Assembly (NCBI GenBank): GCA_950022655.1
Contig: OX465589.1
Location: 28,683,970 to 28,747,969, forward strand
Source: Alentia gelatinosa
Taxonomy: Eukaryota; Annelida; Polychaeta; Phyllodocida; Polynoidae
Length of the DNA stretch: 64,000 nucleotides
Direction: 5' to 3'
Made by a program: the position numbers and the translations under genes. The notes under the pieces are model-generated. The model was not told where the DNA came from and did no database searches. It saw only the letters and a list, made by a program, of their open reading frames with translations. Shown piece by piece: positions 1-12,884 of this stretch. Position 1 is the first letter of the stretch; every line of letters begins with the position of its first letter.

Positions 1-3000
1 ACCCGGAATTCTTACCCCAGGCCACAAAAGTCCAGACGGAAGGGGATCCGGCTAGCGGGGCTCAACTCTACTTATAACAACAGAAAGTATCCTTTATTTC
101 TGGTCTCAGCGAGTGATCTCTTGGCAGTATTTAGTAATTCCAGTATCCGTCACGTACTACAAACCAGCGAGATTATATTGTCCATGTTCACTGGCTGTAA
201 TGGCTGTTGCTCGGCTCAACGTGATGCGAGGTAAATACCGTGTCATTACATGTTAATTACTGTCAGACGAGCATCCCAATTTCACCAGGCTTTCACTTTG
301 ATAAAAAATTATAATAAACAAAAGATGTGACAGTTGGTTGAGACTAAGAGGATAACAGTACTGAAAGATGTCTGGTGGAAGGCAGTCTTAAGTAAGGCAC
401 AGGTTGTACAGGTAGAGTAGAACCCCGTAAAACAGACCACCCACTTTTTAGATGTATTTTCTCTGTGATGCGAGCTGTTCTGTTTATCTGGGTAGATTAA
501 CCATTAATGCGGTGTTTAGAATAATCAATATACCATGATCTACTTGGAATCTTTCTCTAAATTATTCTAGATGTCTAAAAGTCAAATCCAAGCACAACGT
601 CTAAATAAATAGCGTCGTCCATAGTCAAGTGTATATCTGTCTTATTTAGCCATTTATTCTCTTTTTGATATATTTTTCTCAGGATATAGCTATACAACTA
701 AATTTCCTTGAATCCATTTCCTTACTACCTTCATACATACTTGTCTAGTTTTTCGTGTGGTACTCTTTCCACTCAATGCATTGACCTCAGTGTTATTGTA
801 CCAGGCCATATAAATTCAGCGACCTTGCCGTGCTTCACAATGAGCACGGCCTCCAGCGGCCAACGTCCATACACAACTTATCATAGATACCAAGCCTCCA
901 AGCAGGTCTCGCTCGGTACTAACTGAATGGACAGTTATTTATCGATGCGAGACGTTGGCCATTTGACTAACTTTGTGATGGATACAGTAGAAGTGCATTA
1001 CCAGACCAACCCGTTAAAGGGACTACCCCGATGAGTAGACCACCTTCACTCGCAACAGACATATTCTTATCACGTTTTGTCCCTGGTACCCCGAAACGTG
1101 GCTCTCATGGTAGTATAAATGTAGTATCACCCATTGCTGCCAGCCGCCACTCAGGATCTGCTAGGCGTGAGAAGGCTAAATCTGGCAAGGTAGTTTCCAT
1201 CATCAGAATTGAGCAAGTCTAGGTACACTCTCTTCACGTTAGAGTAGCAGCCAGACACGGACAAATCTAACATCAATTTCCTTTCTCCATCACAGACGTC
1301 CACGTGCGTTTGTGTAAGTCAGGGTTGGATCACGTTTCTGCAGGTGTTGGGAGTTGCCTCCGTACCTCACCTCACACACCGCCACCCCATCTCAGCCGCG
1401 ACCCGCCGAGAGCTGGACACGTCCCAAACTGCGCCCTCTTACTGGAGGCAACCTAGAAACCACACACCCCTCCCCCGACATGAATAACGGAAGACTGTCC
1501 ACCTCAAACAACTACTCCAGGTAACAGCTACCGAATGGCTCACTCGCCATCTGCTAGGGGCTGCAACAGGGATGGTCTCACACCTTTTTTGCGAACACGA
1601 TTTAATTTGGCCTTTTAATGTTACTATTTTCCTGACGGCATTTTAATGTTTACATTATTATGCGAGTACAGAAAAAACCTGCTAAATAAACTACTATTCA
1701 GACATTGTGGGCCGTGTTGCGGGGCGATCCGCTTAACAGGGTAAAATAAATAGCAATTCCCTTCCAGGCCAAGTTGTCACACGTTGCGGCTTCTATTTTA
1801 ATAAATGGTGCCCAACAAATGGAGTTTAACTAATGTATAGCATCCTCAATGTGTTGGAAATAAATTCTTATTTCTATCAAAACTGCATAGAGAAGGTGGT
1901 CTAATTAAAATCTACGTGCTGATAATTTTGAGTGTTAACCGCCTTCGTAATGTACAGCTACATTTGATCGATGTATTTCCCAAGTGTGGAGCAAACACAA
2001 TATGATAATGTAATTGCCAAACTATTTCACCGTAATTTCTCACTAGACTACACCCTTCCTCGCCCCTCTCTCCCGTACACTTCACTAGCACCCTGCTGGA
2101 ACTTCCCCAACACATCACAACTAGCCCGGCGGGTCGGACATGACTGCAGCCAATCCGTGCTACAACATCAATGTTTGAGGTACTGCAAGGTTAGGGTGCA
2201 TAAATACAAGGTCTCCACACGATTTTTTTTCTCTAGTTAGTATTTCATCAGCTTTTTAACATATCCTATATTTTTCAATAATTCATTTTGGTAAAAACTT
2301 CCAATCTTCACATCTCTAACGTCGCACATAGAAATCCTGTAACATCATCTGAATAGGAAACTTCAGAAATTCAAATTTAGAACCCAGAGCTGTGGGTTTC
2401 CGACCCTTTTGGCCTCAACTACCAACTCTCCTGATCTTCAATCTGCAACTCTGCTGACAACTTTCAATCATAGTGATATCAAATCTTCCAGCATATTTGC
2501 CATTCATTTAATATCCGATTTTGATCTTTATAAAAAAACATGTATTAGATTATGATTTGACCACTATTTTTCACCCAATTACATTTCTGAAAACTGGCCG
2601 AAAACCCTGAAGTCCCCAGCGATGAGTTTTCCTCACATCAGTGGCAAACTGAATGGAAATTGACTCTTAGCTATTAATGCTATTTATTTCCACCGGGGTG
2701 CAAGTCAGGGTTACACAAAATTATCGGAAATGAAACCTGAAGTGAAAAATGATTGGAAAGTGCTGTGGATAGGTCGTAAAACGTGTGTTGGATATGTGTA
2801 CATATCTAAGTTTATTAGAATCAGTGGCTTTCCGAATACAAAAAAAGTCTGCGTCCTTCTGAATCAGTTTAGACAGTAGTCCGTGTCTTGATGGTAGAGG
2901 TGTCACAAGGCTTCAGCCTGGGGTCCGGTCAGGATATAAACTGGTACGACCGTCTTCTTATAATTGCATAATATTGATCATTAAAATGAAACTCAACAAT

Positions 3001-4080
3001 TTGTCTTGATACTTGGATCCATAGTACCAAGTATTGGATCAATTTTTCATAACTACTAACCATCATCCATTAATTTCCATTAGAACCTGTCCTTGGCGTT
3101 AAATTCTCCACACTACTGGTGCCAGAAATTCTCCTGAAACTCAATTTATCAATAAACTTCTTGGAATACCAGCCCTAGGGGACGAACCCTGATTGGCAAT
3201 AAAAGTTGTTTAGCCATAAAACCTGTTCATGGTCAATGTCCATCCATAAACTACAGTGCAAACTAGTCCTTAAACCCCCTTTAAAACCAGTCCATGTTCA
3301 TCATGACCCGTTTATTACATAAACTCACGTGACAGCCATTGGCAATCAATGCCCTGTACACACACCTCATTGTGGTAACCCTGCTTGACAACCAGCCTGA
3401 ATCCTCCTCCTCCTTGACAACACCCCTATTATCGACCCACTTGACAAACAGCCTACGACCATATTGAACCCCAATGGACGTTCACCATCGAGTCGTGGAT
3501 CCTTTAAACATCAAAGTTGTTCCACTGAACAGGTTCCATATATCTTATCATATTTTTTCTATAGTGGTGGGAGTGGTCCCTTCACACCTTGTGGGGTGTT
3601 TTTCGGGCTCCTTTCTTAAAAGATTTTTTTTTATATCTGCCCGCAGGCGTTAACATCGTGCCCATGTGGCATCCACACAGCGCCTGTGTGGCACCACTCG
3701 GCATGCCTGGTGGAATATGCCATTAGGAGACTCCCAGCATTTGTCCTGATCATTAGTCCTGATTGCAAACCAAGTGGTAGTGGAAGGATCTGCTAGGAGA
3801 GTGGAGGAGTTCCAGTGCGTCCACAGTCTCTCAGCATATGGACAGTGGTGCGTCGGGGGGCAAGATGGCAGCATCCACATGAGAATAGCTATGTTCCCTA
3901 TACACTGATCGCCTGTTTAAGCCTACAAACACGGCCCGTCTTAGCCACGCCCTGCCGGCCACTCTCCGCTGACTGGTGCCGGGTGTGTTAGCCCTCGCCT
4001 ATTCACACAGGTGGGTGTATATACGTGGACCATGGCACCTGAGTGTGGCCTCCTACCGGCAACGTTTATAAACCACTTGT
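1..4080. other. Gene-free stretch, mostly unique sequence
   Basis: I see no convincing coding exon here. The open frames are short, lack splice context and do not resemble known domains. Two short matches to the CAGTAGAACCCC-ended element family occur: a left-end-like segment at about 412-442 (GTAGAACCCCGT followed by a GACCACCC box) and a right-end-like segment at about 1709-1745 (GATCCGCTTAACAGGG). They may be the ends of one decayed copy or two independent relics. A GC-richer patch lies at about 1360-1480. The rest is ordinary AT-rich sequence. Confidence 0.5.
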
Positions 4081-4096
4081 TGTAATTGTGTAGGCA

Positions 4097-4130
4097 GGGG
4101 GAGTGTGGTGGGGGCGGGCGGGGCAGGGGG
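4097..4130 (+). other. G-rich tract with G-quadruplex potential
   Basis: Five G-runs of three or more (GGGGG, GGGGG, GGG, GGGG, GGGGG) occur within 34 bases on the + strand. Four such runs with short loops match the usual G-quadruplex pattern. It stands in a locally GC-rich segment. No gene is attached to it, so a regulatory role is only a possibility. Confidence 0.55.
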
Positions 4131-4406
4131 TCGCCGTGTACGTGGAGGATATATAGCCTGCTGCTCCAGTTGGCGCACGTCCAAGCTTCCTGTAGCTTCA
4201 GGGGAACCTTACCCCGCCCTAGTATTGCCCACCTTCCCCTATTATCGCTCGCGTGCTCACCTGCCCTGTTGGCGCCGCTCGAACTGGGCCAAGTAAGTTA
4301 ACCCTCCATGTCCCAGAACCATCCTTATCACCTACATCGTTGTCACTATATCTGAGTAGGCTTTCACTAATCCACATTCCTTACTTCCAGTGTTAATTAG
4401 GTATTT

Positions 4407-4782
4407 GCCGACCCGATTTTATTGCTTTTCCCGACACGTCGGGCATTACTACCATGTCAGATATGACCGACTATCCCCGACCTTAAGATTTCGGTGTACG
4501 CACTTTCACCGATTGTTACCGATTCTGAGTTGGCCACTTGAATAGCGATGCTGTCTATCCCCTAGTCCGATTTAGAAGTTCCTTATACCGATTTGTAGGG
4601 GAGACAGAGGCGATTATAAACCTGAAAACCTTTTCCCGATATCTTAATTGGATCCGAAGTTATTAAACTTTGAATTAATTTCTATGACTCCACACCAGCG
4701 GCCCGTGGCTCACCCCAGCTCGGCTCCCGGCGTAATTTACGAGGGTATTAAAGAGGGAAGCGTGATCGGGGACACTCATCAT
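4407..4782 (+). repeat. Truncated extra arm of the nested palindromic repeat
   Basis: This segment matches the left arm of the adjacent palindrome (about 4898-5301) in the same orientation. Shared landmarks are CCCGATTTTAT, the CCCGAC(A/G)CGTCGGG box, TCAGATATGACCGACT, a TTATTAAACTTTG stretch and the final GATCGGGGAC...CATCATG before the joint. It lacks roughly the first 85-115 bp of the arm and is more diverged than the two full arms are from each other. Its 3' end runs straight into the palindromic joint at 4783-4812, so that joint is shared with the next arm. Confidence 0.75.
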
Positions 4783-6016
4783 GTCGGTGTCTTAAGCCTA
4801 TAAGACACCGACCCGACCGCTGTGCCCGATTTTACCTTTGCCCGACGGATCCGTCGGGTCTGTGACAATCTGCATCAATCGGGTCGGTGTACGCACTTCA
4901 CCGACCCGATTTTATGGCTTTTCCCGACGCGTCGGGCATTACTACCATGTCAGATATGACCGACTCTGCCCGACCTTAAGATTCCGGTGTACGCACTTTC
5001 ACCCATTGTTACCGATTCTAAGCATGCCATTCAAAAAGCGTTGCCAGCTATCCCTCAGTCTGATTTACAAGTATCTTATATCGATGTGTAAGGGAGAAAC
5101 AAGCGATCATAGATCTGGAAACCGTTTTCTGATATTTTAAATAGGCCAGAAGTTATTAAACTTTGCATTATTGCCTATATATATACTTATCACCCGGCCC
5201 GGGGCCCAGCGGGGCCCGGCACCCGGCCGCTCTCTTTGATCTCAATGAGGTTGTTTTACGAGGTTATAAAGGCAGGAGGTGTCGTCAGGAAGAGGCATCG
5301 TGTCGGTGTCTTATAGGTATAAGACACCGAAATTTTATTCCAGACTCTCACCGAGCCGATGGTCGGGATGAATCGGGAAAAAATTTCGGTGTCTTACAGG
5401 CTTTATAGGTATAAGACACCGAAATTTTATTCCCGATTCTCACCAAGCAGATGGTCGGGATGAATCGGGAACAAATTTCGGTGTCTTATAGGCTTAAAAC
5501 ACCAACATGATGACTGTCCCCGATCTCACTTTCCTCTTTTATAACCTCGTAAATTACCTGGGATAAGATCAAAGGAAGCGGTCGGGGGCCGGACCCGGAT
5601 GGGCCCCGGGCCGGGTGATAAGTATATATAGGCAATAATGCAAAGTTTAGTAACTTCTGGTCTATTTGAAATATCAGAAAACGGATTTCAGATCTATAAT
5701 CGCCTGTCTTCCCTACAAATCGGTATAAAATATTTGGGTATAGAATAGGGGGATTCAAACCATCGCTATTATAAGCAGCCTACTCAGAATCAGGAACAGT
5801 CGGTGAAAGTGCGTACATCGAAATCTTAAGGTCGGTGAGAGTCCGTCATATTTGACATGCTGGTGATGCCCGACGCGTCGGGAAAAGCAATAAATTCGGG
5901 TCGGTGAAGTGCTAACATCGACCTGATTGACGCAGATCATCACAGACCCGACGGATCCGTCGGGCAAAGATAGAATCGGGCACAGCGGTTGGGTCGGTGT
6001 CTTATAAGCTTAAGAC
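4783..6016. repeat. Nested palindromic (foldback) element, 1.2 kb
   Basis: A large inverted repeat is centred at 5402.5. The 18-bp palindrome CCCGACGGATCCGTCGGG at 4841-4858 mirrors exactly to 5947-5964, and CCCGACGCGTCGGG at 4923-4936 mirrors to 5869-5882. Arms are 4813-5301 and 5505-5992. Short palindromic joints built on TCGGTGTCTTA...TAAGACACCGA lie at 4783-4812, 5302-5330, 5385-5420, 5475-5504 and, half preserved, 5993-6016. The two central spacers (about 5331-5384 and 5421-5474) are themselves inverted repeats (AAATTTTATTCCCGATTCTC against GAATCGGGA...AAATTT). Apparent reading frames on opposite strands are mirror images of the arms and have no hallmark of a protein. It could be a foldback transposon or an inverted satellite array. 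No target duplication was found. Confidence 0.85.
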
Positions 6017-8057
6017 TATGTGACTGTACGAGAGTGCGGTACCTCCACGACCTCAAACAAGTCTGCATTGAGAACCTGAATATGAAAAGGCAGCTTCAGG
6101 TCGTTTGTACAATGACACTGAAACCTCTATCTAAAGATCGAATTCTAACCTATACCTACCATCGTAGATGCTTTCGCTCTCTATTTGCTGTGTCGGCGTG
6201 GCTTATCTTTTCAGGGTTCGTTAACAGAGCTACATTGCTTTCTCTTTATCCTTAACGTCTTCAACACATATGAGGAAAAAGAGATTTTTCTTTTTATTCA
6301 AGGAAAGATAGGTTTATACAATCGCACATGTAGACGTTCTTCCTCGTATAAAAATGGAACCATAAACATTGTCAAACAAAGACTAACCCTGGCCATCCCA
6401 CATCTCGCTTCGTATATACGTGGAGTCTTACTGTAGTATCGCCCTTGCAGTTGCTTACTCTCAATGCATACAAGTATAAATCAGATCAAACTCTCCCCGT
6501 GGGTCATACCCTACTTTCTCGCTGGGTATTCAATCTACCTACAGATCAGGAAACCTTCATCACACAGCTGTCTTTCAGTTCTGAGAGAGGGACTTTAATC
6601 CCAGATATATATCATAACAACGAGTATAGACTCGTTGGTCACAATGAGCTATTGTCTTCCACATGAATACGGAAGCTACCATTCATGCTATGTGTCCTAG
6701 CTCAAGAGTAATCATTAGTTCAAATTATTAAATTACTTAACTTGAACATCGGTTTTAGTGAAATGGAAAGTATGCCAATCAGCACAGCCTACTGATATTT
6801 CTTAACCCTCTCTTTGGGTGATTTTCCCCCTTTATTATATATTTTTCAAGAAGATACATGTGTTTCGTACTCTACTTATACCAGGCGTCACGTGACCTAC
6901 ATCCCATCTGCAGCGGAGGTAAACTGAAAAAAAGGGCGGCGGTGAAACTTTGGGCCATCTACCTGTTACAACCTCGCGGCAAACGACAGCAGGAGGCAAG
7001 AGGTGAAATCAACAGGTGCCCACACCGTCCATGTCAAATTAATTCTTTTTCATCCCTTATTAAATTGAGATCTAGTTACAAAAGATAGGATTTTTTAAGA
7101 GACCGTATCTCATTTCTTTTAACAATTCTTTTATATTCACCCTGTTTGCACTTATGCTTGATTGGTGTAAAAAAAATTAAATGACCCCGAAACTCCGAAA
7201 GCAAGATTCACACGGAGAGACTCGTGTACTTGTGACTGGTGTCCAGGGTACTTCGTCTCTGTTTCAGGGCTCCCTTCCTATGTGAACCTGTGAAAAAGCA
7301 CACCAATGACACTCGGGGATCCTCATTATCAGCGAGAGGTACGGCAGTCTCAAGAAATGCTGAAAGATTTGAAACAGGTTTAAAATCCAAATTGCTTCAG
7401 ATTATGTACATTGACAGGGGAAATTCAAAGTGATGATTTTCTCTTCTCCACCTCAGTCTCAGGGAATTGATACCTGAGGGTGTCTATGTACACAAAGAGA
7501 CCGTGTACAGGTAAATAATCTCAGGAAAATGGTCTCAGACAAACCCTGCTTGAGGTACATGAGTCTCTCCATGTGAATCCCACTTTAGGAGATGTAAAAT
7601 GAGAATGGCCTTTTTGACACGTGCTGACCTACTAACAAAAAACATAAAAGCAGGACAGTACCAATGATCGTATCTTTATGGTCAACACCTATAGGCCAGA
7701 CCATAAAATGATCCTCAAAATAGCCAAAGATAGGATTTAGATGAACTGGATCCAGAAACTAAGGTCACATACCCCTTGGGGATTGAATACTACGGATTTG
7801 GTTAAAGGGTAGAGATACAAACGCCAAGACGATGTTTTTGTTTGAATTAACACCAATTAAGCATAGATTTTTAAAGAAATTATTAAAACCCGTCTCAGAC
7901 CCGTGGTAACCAGCAAGCGAACAGCCTCGTGGAAATTTGGATTTTATTATCCATCGTATACAAAGCCCCCATTGAAAATATATGGAGACTCAGTTAACCA
8001 CGACCCATTGTATAAAACCTGTCAGAAACCATAACTGTGGTATACGGATTCAAACCT
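6017..8057. other. Gene-free stretch
   Basis: No repeat family, RNA gene or coding exon was recognised. Open frames here are short, and the one at 6989-7088 sits in low-complexity sequence. It is moderately AT-rich and unique within this window. Confidence 0.45.
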
Positions 8058-8319
8058 GTGGTATACGGCCTCAAAACCATCGTATACGGGGAAAATAGTC
8101 CCTTTTGCTACAGAGCAAAGAAATAGTCCCTATAACAAGGTTTAATTTATTCGAAAAGATGGATAATAAATACAACAAACGATGATTTTTTTTTTGGACA
8201 GGCAGTTCTGTAAACCACTCGAGGTTGACGTCGTAATACACTCGCTAGCGCTCGTGTATTACTACGCGTCAACCACTCGTGGTTTACGGCCGCCTGTCCA
8301 CAAAACCATCGATTATTGT
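8058..8319 (+). repeat. Hairpin-bearing dispersed repeat, copy 1
   Basis: This 262-bp segment has a second copy in the same orientation at 43966-44246. The left part carries GTGGTATACGGCC, CAAAACCAT and AATAGTCCC boxes. The right part is a near-perfect hairpin at 8196-8299: 46-bp arms running from GGACAGGC through GTAAACCAC and GTAATACAC, with a 12-base loop (TCGCTAGCGCTC). Flanking bases (CGATG...TTTT against AAAACCATCG) extend the inverted repeat. No coding capacity was seen. It looks like a non-autonomous foldback or MITE-type element, but no target duplication was identified. Confidence 0.8.
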
Positions 8320-8623
8320 CTATTCATATCATAACATCAATTCACTGATTCTTTTCAGCGAAATTTTGATCTCTATTTTCAAATTTTCCATCAGGAGTCT
8401 CCTAGACAATGCAAATCTGGATTCTTTTCTAGATCATGCCCTCTTTGACGATGATACTGACAATCCTATCGGCTATTTCCGAACTCAGCAAATAAGTGGC
8501 AAATAGGTTTTCCATCCCAAAAGTGACTTTCTCTGTTCAATCCGATAGAAGACTTCACAAACTCCATCCCTTGATGTCATCCAATTCTTGATGAAATATG
8601 AAACTCAACTTGCATATTGTATC

Positions 8624-8766
8624 TTATCTCACTCCGGTATTTTTCTCCCTATGCTTAACGTTAGGAACTCTTACTCCACAGCCGTGAAGGTAGTGCATCC
8701 AATACTCAATGGCTAATTTTGGTAAGTTATTTCATTAATAAATGATGCTAGACGGGGTGAGATAAA
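8624..8766 (-). mobile_element. MITE-like element, family A, copy 1
   Basis: About 143 bp begins TTATCTCACTCC and ends GGGGTGAGATAAA, giving short terminal inverted repeats. Internal similarity to the copy at 26071-26215 (GCTTAA..., GGAACTC, CTCCA...GCC) shows they are one family in the same orientation. A third copy at 14347-14456 lies the other way round. No reading frame is present, so it would be non-autonomous. The superfamily is not clear from the ends. Confidence 0.6.
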
Positions 8767-8810
8767 AATCAGAATCCCACTCGATGAAAATAACGTGGCT
8801 CACACTCTAC

Positions 8811-8873
8811 CTGGTTTGACCGCTACATAATTCACTCAACTTGCTTTGTGAATTACTCTGCAGTCAAACTTGG
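8811..8873. repeat. Small inverted repeat (hairpin)
   Basis: Arms 8815-8835 (TTTGACCGCTACATAATTCAC, 21 bases with gaps in pairing) and 8848-8868 pair with a few mismatches around a 12-base loop. The TTTGAC...GTCAAA and ATTCAC...GTGAAT ends pair perfectly. It may be a short MITE; no second copy was seen in the window. Confidence 0.6.
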
Positions 8874-9606
8874 TGGAGGATGGACCAAGTTCTTCTAATC
8901 TGGTGAGTTTCCTTCCAATTATTGCAAATATTTTACGTAGTAACTTTGCCAATTAGTGTGAGTGTGTGCATCTCGGTGTCTCTGTGCGTGTCTGAGTCTG
9001 TGTCTCTGTGAGTGCTGACTTGTGATGGTGAAGACTCCCGACCACTGACCGCTCCACAACTCCCGACACCTCATAATCTCTGTCCAAACTCACTCTTCCA
9101 CAAGTTAGACAAGTTACAGTAAATAGTACAGCCAGGACAGTGGTACTACATGATAAGGACACAAAGCTGCAGTGTGCTACGGTATCTTTAGTCTACTTCT
9201 CCACGTTAGATAACACCTGCTAGACCGTCCGTGTCACCAAAGTTCATCACAACCTCCCAGACCTCCTCCTAGTCTGATTCTTCTCTGTAGATATCTGTGT
9301 CTCTCCCTCATAAAGTGATCTAAACTACTTCTGCTTTTTATGAATTTTCCAAACTATATCTTGTTCAATTCTATTTCACAATGGATGTCATATCACTGAG
9401 ACTCATGCCATGGTCATTTATGTACATCCAACGCCCACCTTGATGTATTTGTAAACTCATGTTGTAAATTAAAAATAGGTCTCCATGATGTTTGTGAGAA
9501 CTTATGATAAATCGTTCCACATGGCCTAAATTATTTAAATTCTTCACGTTTCCTTCAAAGGACTGAACATCATTCAAACCCTGCCATACGATCAGATGAC
9601 CTCGTG

Positions 9607-9626
9607 CCCCCCCCCCCCCCCCCCCA
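9607..9626. repeat. Poly-C homopolymer
   Basis: About 18-20 consecutive C bases. Runs of this length are prone to sequencing error, so the exact length is uncertain. Confidence 0.9.
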
Positions 9627-10344
9627 TGTCCACTGTTGTAATTTACATGGAGATTTAGCGTCTATAATCCCTCGCACACCCGTGTCAATTAATATAAATA
9701 ATTCACCTGTTATCATTAACAGTCTATCACGCCTCCCCCGGCCACCAGACGTCAGGGCAGCACGTCACTGTGCGGTTACTATGGCAACCGCCCGCGCCAT
9801 CTGTCGGCGGGTAAATACAGTTAGTGGGAGACGCAGTGCGTACTACGTCACGGCGTTCACTCTGCGGTCTGCTGTTATCATGATGACTGGCACGGGCTGG
9901 GAGACGGGTCATTACTACAGCAAAACACCTGTAAAACGAGCCAGGGAAAGAGCTTCTTTTTTAAAGATCTCATTTCTCTGTTGTATTTCGTAGGTACTTT
10001 CTATCCAGAGATGCCAATGAGATTTATCATGGGGATGAGCCGGACAATTTTCAAACCCTGTTCATGTCCACTTTAATATGGTGAAAACCCGGAAATAGCT
10101 AGAAACTAGCATCTCTATATATCGTAGCATCTGGCAGGGTCATAACCTTCGAAAGAAAGTAACTTGACAGTATTGCTGCTTAGTTTATACCATTCGGATT
10201 ACGATTCTCTACAACGCACCCACCCCTATCCCTTCATCAAGGTTTAGGATAACGAAATATCTAAGACCTATTTGAGACCTACAGTGATAATATTGTTACA
10301 AGTAGAAAATGAAACTGATATTTTGCTCAGTATTTGCAATAGGG

Positions 10345-10492
10345 GTCTGTCTTGTTGGAGGTTTATGCTATAATGTATCTCTGGTGGGATTTCTGGAAAG
10401 GCTACATTTTTTTTTTAAATAGTAATCTGTCTCTGTGGCGACTTATAGTATCATGTCTCTGGTGAGATTTCTGGAAGGTCTATGCTACAGTT
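10345..10492 (+). repeat. Two-copy degenerate tandem repeat, period ~80 bp
   Basis: The blocks starting CTGTCT at 10347 and 10427 share TTATA.TAT.ATGT, CTCTGGTG.GATTTCTGGAA and a following CTA, separated by an A/T-rich tract in the first copy. It reads as an old local duplication with no coding sign. Confidence 0.6.
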
Positions 10493-12884
10493 TTTAACTT
10501 ATGTTATTTCTAGAATGTCTATTGTGTTCCTAGGTATGATTTTACTACTGAACACGACAAACTATAGTTGCATAGCAACCCATGAAACAGAGCACCTGAG
10601 ATTTTGCCCATTTGTTCTGCGGTTAATCATTTATTATAATTATTTCTCCTTTACTATTTCTAGAGAAATCGATCAAGTAAAATCAATGATAGGAAAGTGG
10701 ACGTGGTGGCATAGTGGGAGTATAGATTACAAGTGCAAAATTGTATTTTTGACTTTAAAAGATATTTAGATTACATCTCTATACTCAAGATATGAATTTG
10801 TGCATTTCTGTACATGGATTTTGTTCCAAATATTTGAAAAAAAACCTACTGATTTGGAAAGAAATTCGGATGCTCTTTTCATCATCATTTACATAAAGAA
10901 GAGTTCAATGCTGGGAACAGCGCTCTCCTGACGACGCATAATTTAGATGTAGATGTAGACAAGAATATTAAATATCAACAGCCCTATTTAAAAGTTATAA
11001 TAGACTACGAACTATTCCTATTGTTCATTAAATATGTACCTCTATGGCTCAATTGCATAAAGCATACATTGAGAGTGGGAACGATTAGCCAAAGTATGAG
11101 GTATGCCCTTTCTTAAGCTTACAATGTTGTAATATCAAAAAGACAAACTCAAAGAGATAAGAATAATCGAACTTTAAATGGGCCATGAAATGGGCGGGAG
11201 TATGATAATCTTCGTGATCTATAGACGAGGTAATAGTCTTTCACTTCATTGTAATGGGGAAGCATTTTACCGTGAGTGAGGTAGAGCTTGATTATGGTAA
11301 TTAATCCACATCGCTGGTAATCCTTTGTCAAAGTGAACCTCAGTCCGCCAGAGTTTGGTCACCTACCTGAAAACATACAAAAACAGCAGAATATAAGATT
11401 TGAGGATGAGCAATTATTCAAAGATCAATTACAAAATCATTTACAGCGTACATGAAATTGGAAAATTGGTGTCAATGAGCATGTGTCAATTGGTTTCTAT
11501 TTTTTCCCAACACTATTTTCTGTAAAACTCTGTCTTGACTCTCAACATTACGTATGCTCTAAAGTACTAAACCGCACAACTGCAGGGTAATTGGTAAAAT
11601 AAATAGGTAATAACAATTTGAAATGAATCGGTAATATCTTGATGTATGATTGATAAAATGAGTTTTTCTAACCAAGTGTTTATTCTCATTAGATACGATA
11701 TTAGATTAGAATCATCTAAATAACATAAAAAAAAGCAATGAATGAACAAATGCCCTATTGGTATAGATCTCGGTATGTAGTAAAACAGACGCGATCTAAG
11801 GCGGCTTTCCTCCCGCGGTTGGTACTTTCACCCATGTGTGGTGTTTGTAAACCAGCCTGTCGTCCGGCTCGTCTCTTTTCGTGTGACTCAGGTTCAAAGA
11901 CGTGACTTCACGCCCGCCCGTCCCGGAATCGGGCTCTATCACACCTCAGAAACGGCCTGGATCCTTTCTGTGTCTTCACGAACGACAAGTTAACACTGAG
12001 TGACCCAGTTAGAGAATAATGACACTCTGTAACGCTACGCCACCTGCCAGACCAAGTCTTCCCTCTTCAGAGACTGTGAGGAGGAACTGTGTGTAGAGGT
12101 TATACATCACAATCAGTCCGACTAACTCCAGATTTTTAATTTCCGATTTTTCTATTTCTGATTTCAAGGTGTTTCCTCCCTCCGTTGGAAAATAAAATAC
12201 ATGTAGATTGATTGTTGCTTGAAATATTGCGTGTATTCCCAGTGTTCAATCATGAAATAAAATACCCAAACATATTTCTATGTATCAAAATCAAATCTTT
12301 TCTCCTGGAAACACTGTATGATCAGCTTTGATTATGAATGAAAGGAGAGGTTAGCAAGGAACTTACAAGGCTGGGATTAGGGGAACGTGAACCGGAGTAT
12401 TTTGTATAAAATAAATCAGATGTAGAGAATAAACATCTCTGGATCTGCGCCCAGGTGCACACAATAAAATCGGCTCCATTAATCATAAACAATACTGATC
12501 GCAAGGTTTGACGCTTTTATTGATCCTATGTATATTTCAATATCAGATATGGATGTGAACACTCTGATCTTATTTCATTGCACTTGGCTATGTTGTCATA
12601 TATGAATGTTTTCGTTGGAAGTGTATTATAAGAACGAGTGGATTCGTTTCCGTATTGGTGGTACACGAATAGTAGAAACACAAATATCCGGTTATTGACG
12701 TCCCCCCAGGCACTTTGTGCTGGATATGTTTAGAACTAAGCCGTATATTACACGGACACAGCAGGTGGACCGGGTTCCAGCTCTCACAGACTCTCGGTGC
12801 AACCTACCAGTCTGTGTCTACACACGCTTATTGCTTCCTCTTCGACACTTTGTTGTTGGAGCAAGGTTTCATGTAAGCTTCCTC

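Larger units (their letters stand above)
8874..12884. other. Gene-free stretch with minor simple repeats
   Basis: No confident exon. It holds a CA/GT-rich patch at about 8955-9015, a poly-C run at about 9607-9626, and a two-copy degenerate direct repeat of period ~80 bp at about 10345-10492 (TCTCTGGTG.GATTTCTGGAA in both copies). A GC-richer patch lies at 11800-11990. A frame on the minus strand ending at 8953 is hydrophobic at its start, but it lacks an ATG and overlaps the CA-rich patch. Confidence 0.45.

Noticed and set aside
4838..5967. Two similar 'proteins' on opposite strands (about 4838-5140 + and 5755-5967 -)
   Set aside because: They are mirror copies created by the inverted-repeat arms, and their similarity reflects DNA symmetry rather than coding.
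8953..9162. Minus-strand frame with a hydrophobic start
   Set aside because: It begins at GTG with no upstream ATG before a stop, and its C-terminal half is encoded by a CA/GT-rich simple sequence.
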